A stretch of 5,772 nt of DNA from Planctomycetaceae bacterium (lineage in GTDB: Bacteria; Planctomycetota; Planctomycetia; Pirellulales; Pirellulaceae): NCBI GenBank assembly GCA_005773145.1, contig SXHS01000115.1, positions 1 through 5,772 on the forward strand, given 5' to 3'. A program made the translations under genes and the position numbers. Below the pieces are notes generated by a model. It saw only the letters and a list, made by a program, of their open reading frames with translations. It ran no database searches and was not told the origin of the DNA. This document shows, in pieces, positions 1 to 5,597 of the stretch; within the stretch, counting starts at the first letter, position 1, and each line of letters opens with the position of its first letter.

Positions 1-1
1 C

Positions 2-325
2 TTTCCCGCTGATCTGGATCGGCCCATGATGCGGGCCACCAACCTGCATTACGAGTTGGCCGACCGCGCGGTGGGCACGGCCCTCGGCGGCCTCGGTCTG
101 GTGCATCAACTGGTGCAAGAACTGGACCTGGCTAAAATCATCGACCGGCGGCTGCATCTGCTCAAGTTTCATCTGCCGTATCACGAATCGGATCACGTGC
201 TCAGCCTGGCCTACAACGCGCTCTGCGGCGGCATGTGTCTGGAAGATCTCGAATTGCGTCGCCAGGATGAAGCCTATCTCAACATCCTGGGCGCCGAACG
301 GATTCCCGATCCGACCACGGCCGGA
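2..325 (+). pseudogene. IS1380-family transposase, N-terminal fragment
   Basis: This is the N-terminal part of a DDE transposase of the IS1380 family, which moves its own insertion sequence. The first good match is NLHYELADRAVG near the ATG at 26, followed by LHLLKFHLPYHESDHVLSLA, then CLEDLELRRQDEAYL and GAERIPDPTTAG; these are hallmark N-terminal motifs of the family. The family then expects a DFCRRF-type continuation and several hundred more residues with the catalytic acidic residues. Here all similarity ends near 325, and no reading frame between 326 and 532 resumes it. The frame is also open to the left edge (FPADLDRP precedes the ATG), so the true start may lie outside the window. The copy cannot encode a working transposase. 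Family assignment is from recognised motifs and is fairly secure; the cause of the break (internal deletion or recombination) is inference. Confidence 0.8.
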
Positions 326-532
326 ATCGCGCGGCCGACAAACCGGTGGGCTTATCTTGAAGGTGGAGTACGTAGGCTCCACACTCGCCGCCACGAGGAA
401 CCCAGCAAGGAACCCATTCACATGCAGCCACGACAACTCGACGCCAACCATCGCCGCCACGACGAACCGCTGAGGGTGCGCTCTGCGATTTGGCGCGCGA
501 ACGCCAACGGACTACGCTTATTTAAGGACTAG
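326..532 (+). other. Open frame after the transposase break, origin unknown
   Basis: The transposase frame stays open here as far as a TAG at 530-532, but the translation (HTRRHEEP, then NHRRHDEP) is basic, unlike a transposase catalytic domain, and not recognised. It may be non-transposase sequence joined by deletion, or terminal DNA of the element. An 18-base near-repeat with one mismatch (385-402 and 451-468) lies inside it. It should not be annotated as a separate protein. No terminal inverted repeat or target-site duplication could be identified. Confidence 0.4.
490..507. terminator. Weak hairpin in the convergent gene end
   Basis: TTGGCG and CGCCAA form a perfect 6-base-pair stem with a 6-base loop, 22 to 39 bases beyond the stop codon of the minus-strand membrane gene. 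No T-tract follows on either strand, so this is not a canonical intrinsic terminator. Its position downstream of the gene is the only support for a termination or RNA 3'-end role. Confidence 0.2.
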
Positions 533-1329
533 CCTGCCGCAGCAGCTATACGTGGGTAATATCGTTCCGCAACCTGCGCAATGTGCGGTAACCAGAACTT
601 TACAGCCCAACTGGACATGACCACGAGAGCGAATCCCGCCGAAACGATTGCCACCTCTTCGTTGAACCAAGTCGAAGTGTCCATCCAGGCAATCATGCCT
701 TTGAAACACGTCGCGGTGAAGAGCAAATTGACGCCCAGCGTAGAAGCCCGCGTCTGCGACCATCGACGGGGATCTTTCATCGCCACGATCAGCCCAGCGG
801 CAAGAACTGCGGTATGGTGTCCCGTGAGCGATGGGTAATTGAGATAGACGAACGTCCAATTCCAAAGTGTGTAGCCAATCACCCAGTGCTGACTGATTCC
901 ATAAAGTAAGTCGCGGTAGCAGTTCGCCGCGTCGACCCGCGTCGAATTTTTTCCGTAGGGCATTGTCGCAATGAGTAGCAGGCCGGCGGCAGCGTTCATG
1001 GCGTGACCCAAGCTGTGCCCGACCAGGTCAAGGACCACCGCTTCAAGGATGTTCACCGCGAGCAACAGGGGAATTGTCGAACGAGCCCAGGCTCGATCTC
1101 CAAGCGAGGTGAAACGCAGTGCCGTACCCCAACACACGCAGAAGAAGACGGTATAAAACTTGAACCACGAAAAAAGACCGAGCTCGTTTACCTGTATCCA
1201 ATAGGCGGTGAAAAGGAGCGGTATCAGCAGGAATAAACTCCAAACGGCCCATTGGTTCGCCCTCCGCAGTGCTTCCTGAGCTAGCAGCAGGAGCACCGTC
1301 ACTGCAATGATTTGAAGAAGGACGTTCAT
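529..1329 (-). CDS. Multi-spanning membrane protein, DUF5692-like (tentative)
   Basis: The product is a 266-residue integral membrane protein of unknown function. Hydrophobic segments are visible at about residues 1-17, 29-45, 52-70, 84-102, 108-124, 146-164, 171-184, 197-215 and 225-244, giving eight or nine possible helices and no soluble domain. The stretch GYTLWNWTFVYLNYPS (residues 152-167), followed by an HH pair at 171-172, resembles a conserved block I associate with the DUF5692 family; that link is from memory and is tentative. The ATG at 1329 is chosen because it begins the first hydrophobic segment and is preceded by GGAG; the next Met is residue 111. The gene is apparently monocistronic and convergent with the transposase remnant, with which it shares a CTAG stop. 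Its ribosome binding site lies in a hairpin. It looks intact, although nearby IS DNA could have altered its extreme C-terminus (RIAAAAG). Confidence 0.75.
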   Translation of the reverse strand: MNVLLQIIAVTVLLLLAQEALRRANQWAVWSLFLLIPLLFTAYWIQVNELGLFSWFKFYTVFFCVCWGTALRFTSLGDRAWARSTIPLLLAVNILEAVVLDLVGHSLGHAMNAAAGLLLIATMPYGKNSTRVDAANCYRDLLYGISQHWVIGYTLWNWTFVYLNYPSLTGHHTAVLAAGLIVAMKDPRRWSQTRASTLGVNLLFTATCFKGMIAWMDTSTWFNEEVAIVSAGFALVVMSSWAVKFWLPHIAQVAERYYPRIAAAAG

Positions 1330-1331
1330 CT

Positions 1332-1355
1332 GTGCGGCTCCGGTTACAGCCGCAC
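1332..1355 (-). promoter_or_regulatory. Leader hairpin overlapping the Shine-Dalgarno site
   Basis: On the minus strand GTGCGGCT pairs perfectly with AGCCGCAC (8 base pairs, 8-base loop), and the stem ends two bases before the ATG at 1329. The only plausible Shine-Dalgarno sequence, GGAG, spans the loop and the 3' arm. If transcribed as a leader, this structure would partly hide the ribosome binding site of the membrane-protein gene. The pairing is directly visible; a regulatory role is inference. Confidence 0.45.
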
Positions 1356-1797
1356 CATCTCCCTTGACAGCAACGCTCCAACTTCGCGGAGGAGGTTGCA
1401 GCCTTTAGATGCAGGGCAGGGGCGACAAGTTGCAGGAGTTGGCTCTACCTGCGTGAAGACGCTCACTCGCGTCTATGACACTCAGCGGACTCAGCCAGCG
1501 AACGTTACAGGGCTGCTCCTGTTTCGCGGATCTACTGCGTCCACGTTTCGTTTCCTCGGCGAGACATACCGGAGGCAGTCAAAGAGAGCGCGTGAGCATC
1601 GAGGTCACCGGACCAGCCACGCGATTTCCGCGAGGTTGCTAACACCTTGGGCTGGTCACCGCTGCGCTAGTGGCGCCGCCCGAACCGGACAGGCAATGGA
1701 AAAACCTCAAGAAAGCTGCACGCGTTTTGACGTGGGCGTCCGCAGCTTGTTAAAATGAGCGACATTCCGAGCTTGGAACGGTTCCAGGCAATTCCAA
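1356..1797. other. Intergenic region between divergent genes
   Basis: About 440 bases separate the minus-strand membrane gene from the plus-strand sialidase-like gene. An open frame crosses it on the plus strand, but the translation is arginine- and serine-rich, recognised as nothing, and overlaps the membrane gene's start. The only supported element is the promoter near 1727-1756. An 8-base inverted repeat (1611-1618 with 1650-1657) is probably chance. No RNA gene was recognised. Confidence 0.6.
1727..1756 (+). promoter_or_regulatory. Sigma-70-like promoter for the sialidase-like gene
   Basis: TTGACG at 1727-1732 matches the -35 consensus at five of six positions, and TAAAAT at 1751-1756 matches the -10 consensus at five of six, with an 18-base spacer. 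Transcription would start near 1763, upstream of every candidate start codon of the following gene (1798, 1834 and 1906). It is the best promoter match I found in the gap. Planctomycete promoters are less well defined than those of enterobacteria, so this is a prediction. Confidence 0.5.
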
Positions 1798-4230
1798 ATG
1801 GGAAATCCCGGTTTGTGGAGTCGTCGGAGCAAAATGTGTCTGTTCCCTCTTCGTGCTATACCTCGTCCATCTGGGCGTCCACGAAACGAGGTTCTTCGCC
1901 TCACCGTGGGCGGTTGTACCCGAACGCTATTGCTGACGCTGTTGGTGCTGGGCTTAGCGAACCGTCACGGCGCACAGGCCGGCGATGAGGATCGCAAGCT
2001 CACGACTGGCCAGCGCACGGTTTTGGCTGAGGGTGCGGCGTGGGGTGCGATCACGTCGCTGGCGGATGGTTCGCTCGGTCTGGTCTATCAGCGCGCCCGG
2101 CAAGTGTCGCAGTTCGGCGCGGTAAACGTCGCCATGGAGTGGATCCGATCGACGGACGGCGGGCAAACCTGGAGTGACCCGATCACCCTGGCCGAGCGAG
2201 TTGGCAACGGCGGCGCACTGTTCGACGTGCGCCCCGATAACGGTTACATCGTGTATCAACAGCGCAACCAGGCACTGGGCCAACTGCCCAGCGGGCGGAT
2301 CGTCGTGGCCATGGCCGAGCTCGACTATTACTACGACGGCAACGGCAACGAACAGCAACAGAACTATCTCGGTTCGACATTCCAATACAACGGCATGGTT
2401 TACACCTGGTCGGACGACTGGGGACAGACCTGGACGCCTACCCAGCCGCTTCCGGCAGGCCCTTTTGGAGGCGAGCATACCTACCAGCCTTACATTGGCG
2501 CCTCGCCCCACTGGCGGATCGTTAATCTGAGCGACGGCACATCGATGATGTCGCTGTACGGCTCGTTGGACTCCGATTACGCCGGACCGCTGGAGATCCC
2601 CGCGGGAACTTCGTACATGGCCGGCGTGACCCGGTCGACCGACAACGGCGAAACCTGGGACGACATCTCACTGATCATGACGAAGTCCGGGGGACTGCCC
2701 TACGAAGAGACCGCGCTGAGCGTCCTGCCCGATGACAAACTCCTGGCCCACATGCGTACTCCGGAGGGCAACGTCGTGCAATACACCTCGGCTGATCTGG
2801 GACGCAACTGGCAGGGACCGACTCCGCTGACGGAGCCCGGCCAACATCCCGGCGGCGCGTTTCTGCTCGACAGCGGCATCGTCATGGCGACTTGGGGTAA
2901 TCGCCGCGAGCCGTACGGCGCCATGGCCATGGCCAGCTACAACAACGGTCAGACGTGGGACTATGAGCACCGGGTTTCCCTGGCGTGGGACGCGGCTTCC
3001 GGTAGTTGGGGTTACGCCAACGGCGCCCAGGCTGGCGACGGGTCGATCGTCGTCACCTATTACGACATGCCGCCCACGGGGGAGCTCAGCAGCCAGTGGG
3101 CGGGCGGCAAGGTCTACGCGGTACGCTTCGACGAGCAACAATTCTTGCAGGCCAGCTTGGGCGGATTGCCTCCGCCTCCGCCTCCACAGGCCACGCTGCG
3201 GTGGGATGGCTCGATCGACCCAGCCGCGGTGCTTGGATTCACGGTGAAAGGCACGCACTCCTTCACCGCAAACACCGACGAAGTGGGCCCGCAACCGGGA
3301 GTGACGTTGCTCGATACCCTGGACCTTGGCATTGGTGGCGGCAGCGGAACGGGCAGCTCCTACGTTTCTGCAAGCGTCGATCTGGCCCGATCCGACGGCT
3401 GGTTTGTGGAGTTCCGGGTGAAAACGTTGGAGAACAACGGCGATCGCTTCGGCAATTATCTGAACGTCGAGGACGACATGGGCGGCGTCGCCGTGCTGCT
3501 CAACCCGACCAATCTGGAGTTCTACAAGGGCAATTTCGCGAGTTACCCCAGTTCACCGGAACTGGGCGGCGTTCAGCCGATTACTGCGGACTTCCACACC
3601 ATTCGCTTCGAAATGGCGCCCAACGGCACGAGCGCCGACGTGCTCATCGACGGCGTTCTTGCCGGCTCAATTCTTGCCAATACGACGAATGTGGGCGGCG
3701 GTCCCCTGCTGCAATTCGGCGATGGCAGCAGCGGCTCGAATGCGATGAGCATCTGGGACTACGTCGTCGTCAATCGGGAGATTAACGTTGCCGGCGACCT
3801 CAGCGACGATGGTTTTGTCGGCCAGGACGATCTCAACCTCGTGCTGGCCAACTGGGGACAAACCACGCCACCCGGCGATCCCGACGCGGACCCCAGCGGA
3901 GACGGCTTCGTCGGCCAAGTTGACCTCGCAACCGTGTTGGGCCATTGGGGACAGGGCACACCGCCGGCCGTCGGTTCACTACTCACTGCGGTGCCGGAGC
4001 CGCCAGCGCTGTGGTTGGTGGCAATTGCAGGGGCCGGTCTAATGCCTTTCTGCCGACGGGCGATGATTATGCGACGTGCGATTCTGCTGAGCCTCTTGCA
4101 ACCCCCTGTGATGCGGTGGCCGGCGGTCTTCAATGCCGTTTTTGGCGGAATGGCTGGACAAAATTGTAATTCCTATCAGCCCTTCATGCCGCTACGCGGC
4201 ACCCTGAATGATGTAAATTCGTCATTTTGA
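1798..4230 (+). CDS. Exported sialidase-like Asp-box protein with dockerin and PEP-CTERM tail
   Basis: This is a putative secreted glycan-active enzyme of the sialidase/BNR superfamily; its substrate is unknown. Residues are numbered from the ATG at 1798. A signal peptide lies at about 38-61 (hydrophobic core LLLTLLVLGLA, cleavage probably after AQA). A beta-propeller at about 70-450 carries five Asp boxes starting at residues 118, 205, 280, 331 (degenerate) and 380, with STDGGQTW as the clearest. Six prolines (458-463) form a linker. A concanavalin/LamG-like domain spans about 465-662 and ends in WDYVVVN. Two dockerin repeats (667-688, 698-719) follow, then a VPEP sorting tail (732-754). The start is uncertain: ATG 1834 has GGAG four bases upstream, GTG 1906 gives the most compact signal peptide, and 1798 is only the longest option. 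The usual RIP motif is missing; GAITSL stands where FRIPSL is expected. About 50 extra residues follow the sorting tail. Confidence 0.85.
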   Translation: MGNPGLWSRRSKMCLFPLRAIPRPSGRPRNEVLRLTVGGCTRTLLLTLLVLGLANRHGAQAGDEDRKLTTGQRTVLAEGAAWGAITSLADGSLGLVYQRARQVSQFGAVNVAMEWIRSTDGGQTWSDPITLAERVGNGGALFDVRPDNGYIVYQQRNQALGQLPSGRIVVAMAELDYYYDGNGNEQQQNYLGSTFQYNGMVYTWSDDWGQTWTPTQPLPAGPFGGEHTYQPYIGASPHWRIVNLSDGTSMMSLYGSLDSDYAGPLEIPAGTSYMAGVTRSTDNGETWDDISLIMTKSGGLPYEETALSVLPDDKLLAHMRTPEGNVVQYTSADLGRNWQGPTPLTEPGQHPGGAFLLDSGIVMATWGNRREPYGAMAMASYNNGQTWDYEHRVSLAWDAASGSWGYANGAQAGDGSIVVTYYDMPPTGELSSQWAGGKVYAVRFDEQQFLQASLGGLPPPPPPQATLRWDGSIDPAAVLGFTVKGTHSFTANTDEVGPQPGVTLLDTLDLGIGGGSGTGSSYVSASVDLARSDGWFVEFRVKTLENNGDRFGNYLNVEDDMGGVAVLLNPTNLEFYKGNFASYPSSPELGGVQPITADFHTIRFEMAPNGTSADVLIDGVLAGSILANTTNVGGGPLLQFGDGSSGSNAMSIWDYVVVNREINVAGDLSDDGFVGQDDLNLVLANWGQTTPPGDPDADPSGDGFVGQVDLATVLGHWGQGTPPAVGSLLTAVPEPPALWLVAIAGAGLMPFCRRAMIMRRAILLSLLQPPVMRWPAVFNAVFGGMAGQNCNSYQPFMPLRGTLNDVNSSF
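3796..3957 (+). other. Dockerin type I repeat pair
   Basis: Two calcium-binding loops are visible in the sialidase-like protein. The first has ligands D667, S669, D671 and D678; the second has D698, S700, D702 and D709. Each is followed by a helix ending in WGQ, and both share the pattern GFVGQxDLxxVLxxWGQ. In planctomycetes such modules are common just before a PEP-CTERM tail and do not imply a cellulosome. The partner cohesin, if any, is not in this window. Confidence 0.8.
3991..4059 (+). other. PEP-CTERM sorting signal
   Basis: The protein carries VPEPPALW, a hydrophobic helix (LWLVAIAGAGLMPF) and a basic pair (CRR). This is the three-part layout of PEP-CTERM signals, which are processed by exosortase-type enzymes in surface sorting. 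Normally the protein ends a few residues after the basic cluster. Here it runs on, as described under findings, so the signal may not work as usual. Confidence 0.7.
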
Positions 4231-4236
4231 CGATTT
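4219..4236 (+). terminator. Small hairpin over the stop codon of the sialidase-like gene
   Basis: TCGTCA and TGACGA form a 6-base-pair stem around a TTT loop, followed directly by TTT. The TGA stop codon lies within the 3' arm. The stem is short and AT-containing and the T-run is only three bases, so it is a weak intrinsic terminator at best. Confidence 0.2.
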
Positions 4237-4258
4237 ACGGAGCAGCCATTCGGGCGCG

Positions 4259-4339
4259 ACAGGTTCGTTTTTCAAGGTTTGTCCGTTGCCAAGGCGAGAC
4301 AGAAGAAAGCGGGCAGATGAGCAATATCGTGCCCATGCT
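4259..4339 (+). repeat. Diverged direct repeat, copy A
   Basis: Aligned without gaps to 4783-4863, 59 of 81 bases are identical (counted by eye), including the run TTTTCAAGG. Similarity continues weakly for about 15 bases downstream with a small gap and is lost just upstream. Codon-phased differences indicate that the repeat was protein-coding on the plus strand. Confidence 0.75.
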
Positions 4340-4485
4340 TTCGGTGTCCCGCCCTGATGCGCGTATGGGCGCCTGACCGACCGCTCCAGTTGACGAGCGC
4401 CGACCGCGATGAGTAGGCTGGCGTGAGCCGGTGGTCGTGCTCCATGGGCGGCTCGCAATGGAGAGCGGGCAGGTCGGGTGACACC

Positions 4486-4719
4486 ATGTGGATTCCAGGT
4501 CCCAGCAAGCCCTCCACCTCATCTGAACGCGCCGTTATCGTCTGGCTGGTCGTGTTCCTGTCCGTCGGACTGGGTTTGTACCTGACCTACCTGGGCTGCC
4601 GTGCGCCGTCGACCCAGGCGGCCCTCGCAGCCAAAGCGGTCCGGATCGGCCTGGGGTTGGTCGGCTTGGGTGCGGTGGTTGCCGCCATCCGCGTCTATAC
4701 CGTGCGTTGGTTCTCCTGA
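4486..4719 (+). CDS. Small two-helix membrane protein, unknown function
   Basis: From the ATG at 4486 this encodes 77 residues with two predicted membrane helices, about 16-36 (AVIVWLVVFLSVGLGLYLTY) and 53-71 (RIGLGLVGLGAVVAAIRVY), a short polar loop (RAPSTQAALAAKA) and a basic C-terminal tail (VRWFS). This looks like a helical-hairpin inner-membrane protein. Third codon positions are mostly G or C, as in the neighbouring GC-rich genes, which supports real coding. The start is uncertain: GTG 4423 or ATG 4444 would add a low-complexity polar extension, and none of the three has a strong Shine-Dalgarno site. It lies between the two micro-ORF copies. I do not recognise the family. Confidence 0.6.
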   Translation: MWIPGPSKPSTSSERAVIVWLVVFLSVGLGLYLTYLGCRAPSTQAALAAKAVRIGLGLVGLGAVVAAIRVYTVRWFS

Positions 4720-4756
4720 TCGCCCACCAGTCGCATGTCGCCGGGAGGGCGGCGGA

Positions 4757-4870
4757 GTGCCGCGTCGGGAGGGACGTGTGCAGCAGGTACGCTTTTCAAG
4801 GCTTGTTCAGTACCTTGGCGAAACGGAAGGAAGCGGACAATTGACCAATCACGGACCCGTGCTGCATTAG
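4757..4870 (+). CDS. Micro-ORF copy B, QVRFSR-GETE peptide family
   Basis: This is a possible 37-residue peptide: PRREGRVQ, then QVRFSRLVQYLGETEGSG, then QLTNHGPVLH and a TAG stop. The GTG at 4757 is preceded by a full GGAGG (4744-4748) with an 8-base spacer. A second GGAGG (4768-4772) lies 5 bases before an in-frame GTG at 4778, which would give 30 residues. It is polar and basic at the N-terminus, with no membrane segment or signal peptide. It is related to copy A at 4259-4339 in the same frame. Compared with A, its stop comes earlier, so it may be a shortened copy. A role as leader peptide, small protein or pseudogene cannot be separated from sequence alone. Confidence 0.4.
   Translation: MPRREGRVQQVRFSRLVQYLGETEGSGQLTNHGPVLH
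4783..4863 (+). repeat. Diverged direct repeat, copy B
   Basis: Second copy of the repeat at 4259-4339, in the same orientation and 524 bases downstream. The two copies bracket the small two-helix membrane-protein gene. The divergence is too high for a recent duplication. Confidence 0.75.
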
Positions 4871-4991
4871 GTGTTCCCCGGCCTTCGGTGTTCAACGCCG
4901 TCCGGAAGTCGTGACTGGAATCCGCACCACGAACCGGAACAACCACCACACGGAAGCACACATTTGCCGCCTCAGAGGTCGAAGGGGTTAA

Positions 4992-5597
4992 ATGAGTTCG
5001 GAAAAAACATGGCGTGAGATTTATAAGAAGTGGCAACCCGTCAGTGACAACATTGTTGCTGCCGATCACGGCAAGTGGCGACTTCGTTTCGGATTGCGAA
5101 CTATATTCGTTGTAATAACAGTATTCGCAGTTGTGATGGGATATGTCACATGGCTTTTCAGAAATCCTATTGCAGAATTCGAATTGGCGCAAATTGATTT
5201 AGGGAAAGCGGGTATCGCTATCATCGCCGAGCGTTGGGATCGTTTTGAACGCTTTGAAGAAACACGACATATTTATTGCCGAATTGAGGGCAAGACACGC
5301 GATCAGGATTTTCCTTGGCGTTCGATGGCAACGATAAGTGATTGGACAATCCCCGGTGGAGCTGAGCAGAAAATGCTGTCCCTCAAGTTTTCTGCTGTGA
5401 TGGCGAATGATGGCGAGCTTGTTGGAATTATCGACAGCCGCAATCCGGACACGATTATTGATCTGTTTGATTTTCGCACTCACGAACGCTTGGGTTTCGA
5501 ACGCCCCTCGTCGAACGAGTGGAAGCAGAAACGGCTTCAAGAGTTGGAGAACGCCTATCCGGGACGCACATTTAATCTAAACTCAAGGGCATGCTGA
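4992..5597 (+). CDS. Single-helix membrane-anchored protein, unknown function
   Basis: The gene encodes 201 residues: a polar N-terminus (1-30), a basic LRFGLRT stretch (31-37), one membrane helix (about 37-55, IFVVITVFAVVMGYVTW) and a 145-residue soluble domain. The basic-then-helix anchor resembles one seen in many planctomycete hypothetical proteins; by the positive-inside rule the C-terminal domain should be outside the cytoplasm. That domain is mixed polar, includes DTIIDLFDFRTHERLGFE (154-171), and is not recognised. The ATG at 4992 has AAGGGG four bases upstream. The gene is clearly AT-richer than all its neighbours, which suggests transfer. It ends in contact with an RHS-repeat fragment, so a role linked to an RHS locus (for example an immunity-like gene) is possible but only inferred from position. 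Confidence 0.75.
   Translation: MSSEKTWREIYKKWQPVSDNIVAADHGKWRLRFGLRTIFVVITVFAVVMGYVTWLFRNPIAEFELAQIDLGKAGIAIIAERWDRFERFEETRHIYCRIEGKTRDQDFPWRSMATISDWTIPGGAEQKMLSLKFSAVMANDGELVGIIDSRNPDTIIDLFDFRTHERLGFERPSSNEWKQKRLQELENAYPGRTFNLNSRAC

Larger units (their letters stand above)
4212..4376 (+). pseudogene. Micro-ORF copy A, QVRFSR-GETE peptide family
   Basis: This frame reads IYGAAIRAR, then QVRFSRFVRCQGETEESG, then QMSNIVPMLSVSRPDARMGA, ending at TGA 4374-4376; the preceding in-frame stop is at 4209-4211. There is no ATG before an internal Met at 4317. TTG at 4227 is the only plausible upstream start and has no Shine-Dalgarno site, so this may be a gene remnant or the 3' end of a larger lost gene. 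The evidence that it was coding is the second copy at 4757-4870: 17 of 27 aligned residues are identical, and half of the nucleotide differences fall at third codon positions in this frame. No function is recognised. It is followed 110 bases later by the two-helix membrane-protein gene. Confidence 0.45.

Noticed and set aside
1539..1584. Possible third copy of the GETE repeat (translation TFRFLGETYRRQ)
   Set aside because: Only a short core around GGCGAGACA agrees with copy A; the flanking bases and residues do not align, so chance is more likely.
1611..1657. 8-base inverted repeat GACCAGCC and GGCTGGTC
   Set aside because: The arms are 31 bases apart with no extension of pairing and no T-tract; expected by chance in GC-rich DNA.
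1312..1758. 148-codon plus-strand open frame in the intergenic region
   Set aside because: It starts inside the membrane-protein gene on the other strand, its translation is arginine- and serine-rich without any recognisable domain or hydrophobic pattern, and it ends within the promoter -10 region.
2668..3294. Long antisense and shifted frames across the sialidase-like gene (also 1954-2511 minus and 3006-3785 plus)
   Set aside because: These are frames opened by high GC content opposite or beside a gene with clear domains; their translations are arginine- and histidine-rich with no motif.
4235..4522. Overlapping minus-strand open frames opposite copy A and the start of the two-helix gene
   Set aside because: Base differences between the two repeat copies are phased to the plus-strand frame, not to these, and no Shine-Dalgarno site or domain supports them.
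4841..4869. TTGACC as a -35 element for the AT-rich gene
   Set aside because: No acceptable -10 hexamer is found at 16-18 bases; the best is CATTAG, with three of six matches.
4695..5192. 165-codon minus-strand open frame opposite copy B and the AT-rich gene
   Set aside because: It crosses the composition border and two supported plus-strand frames; the translation shows no recognisable domain.
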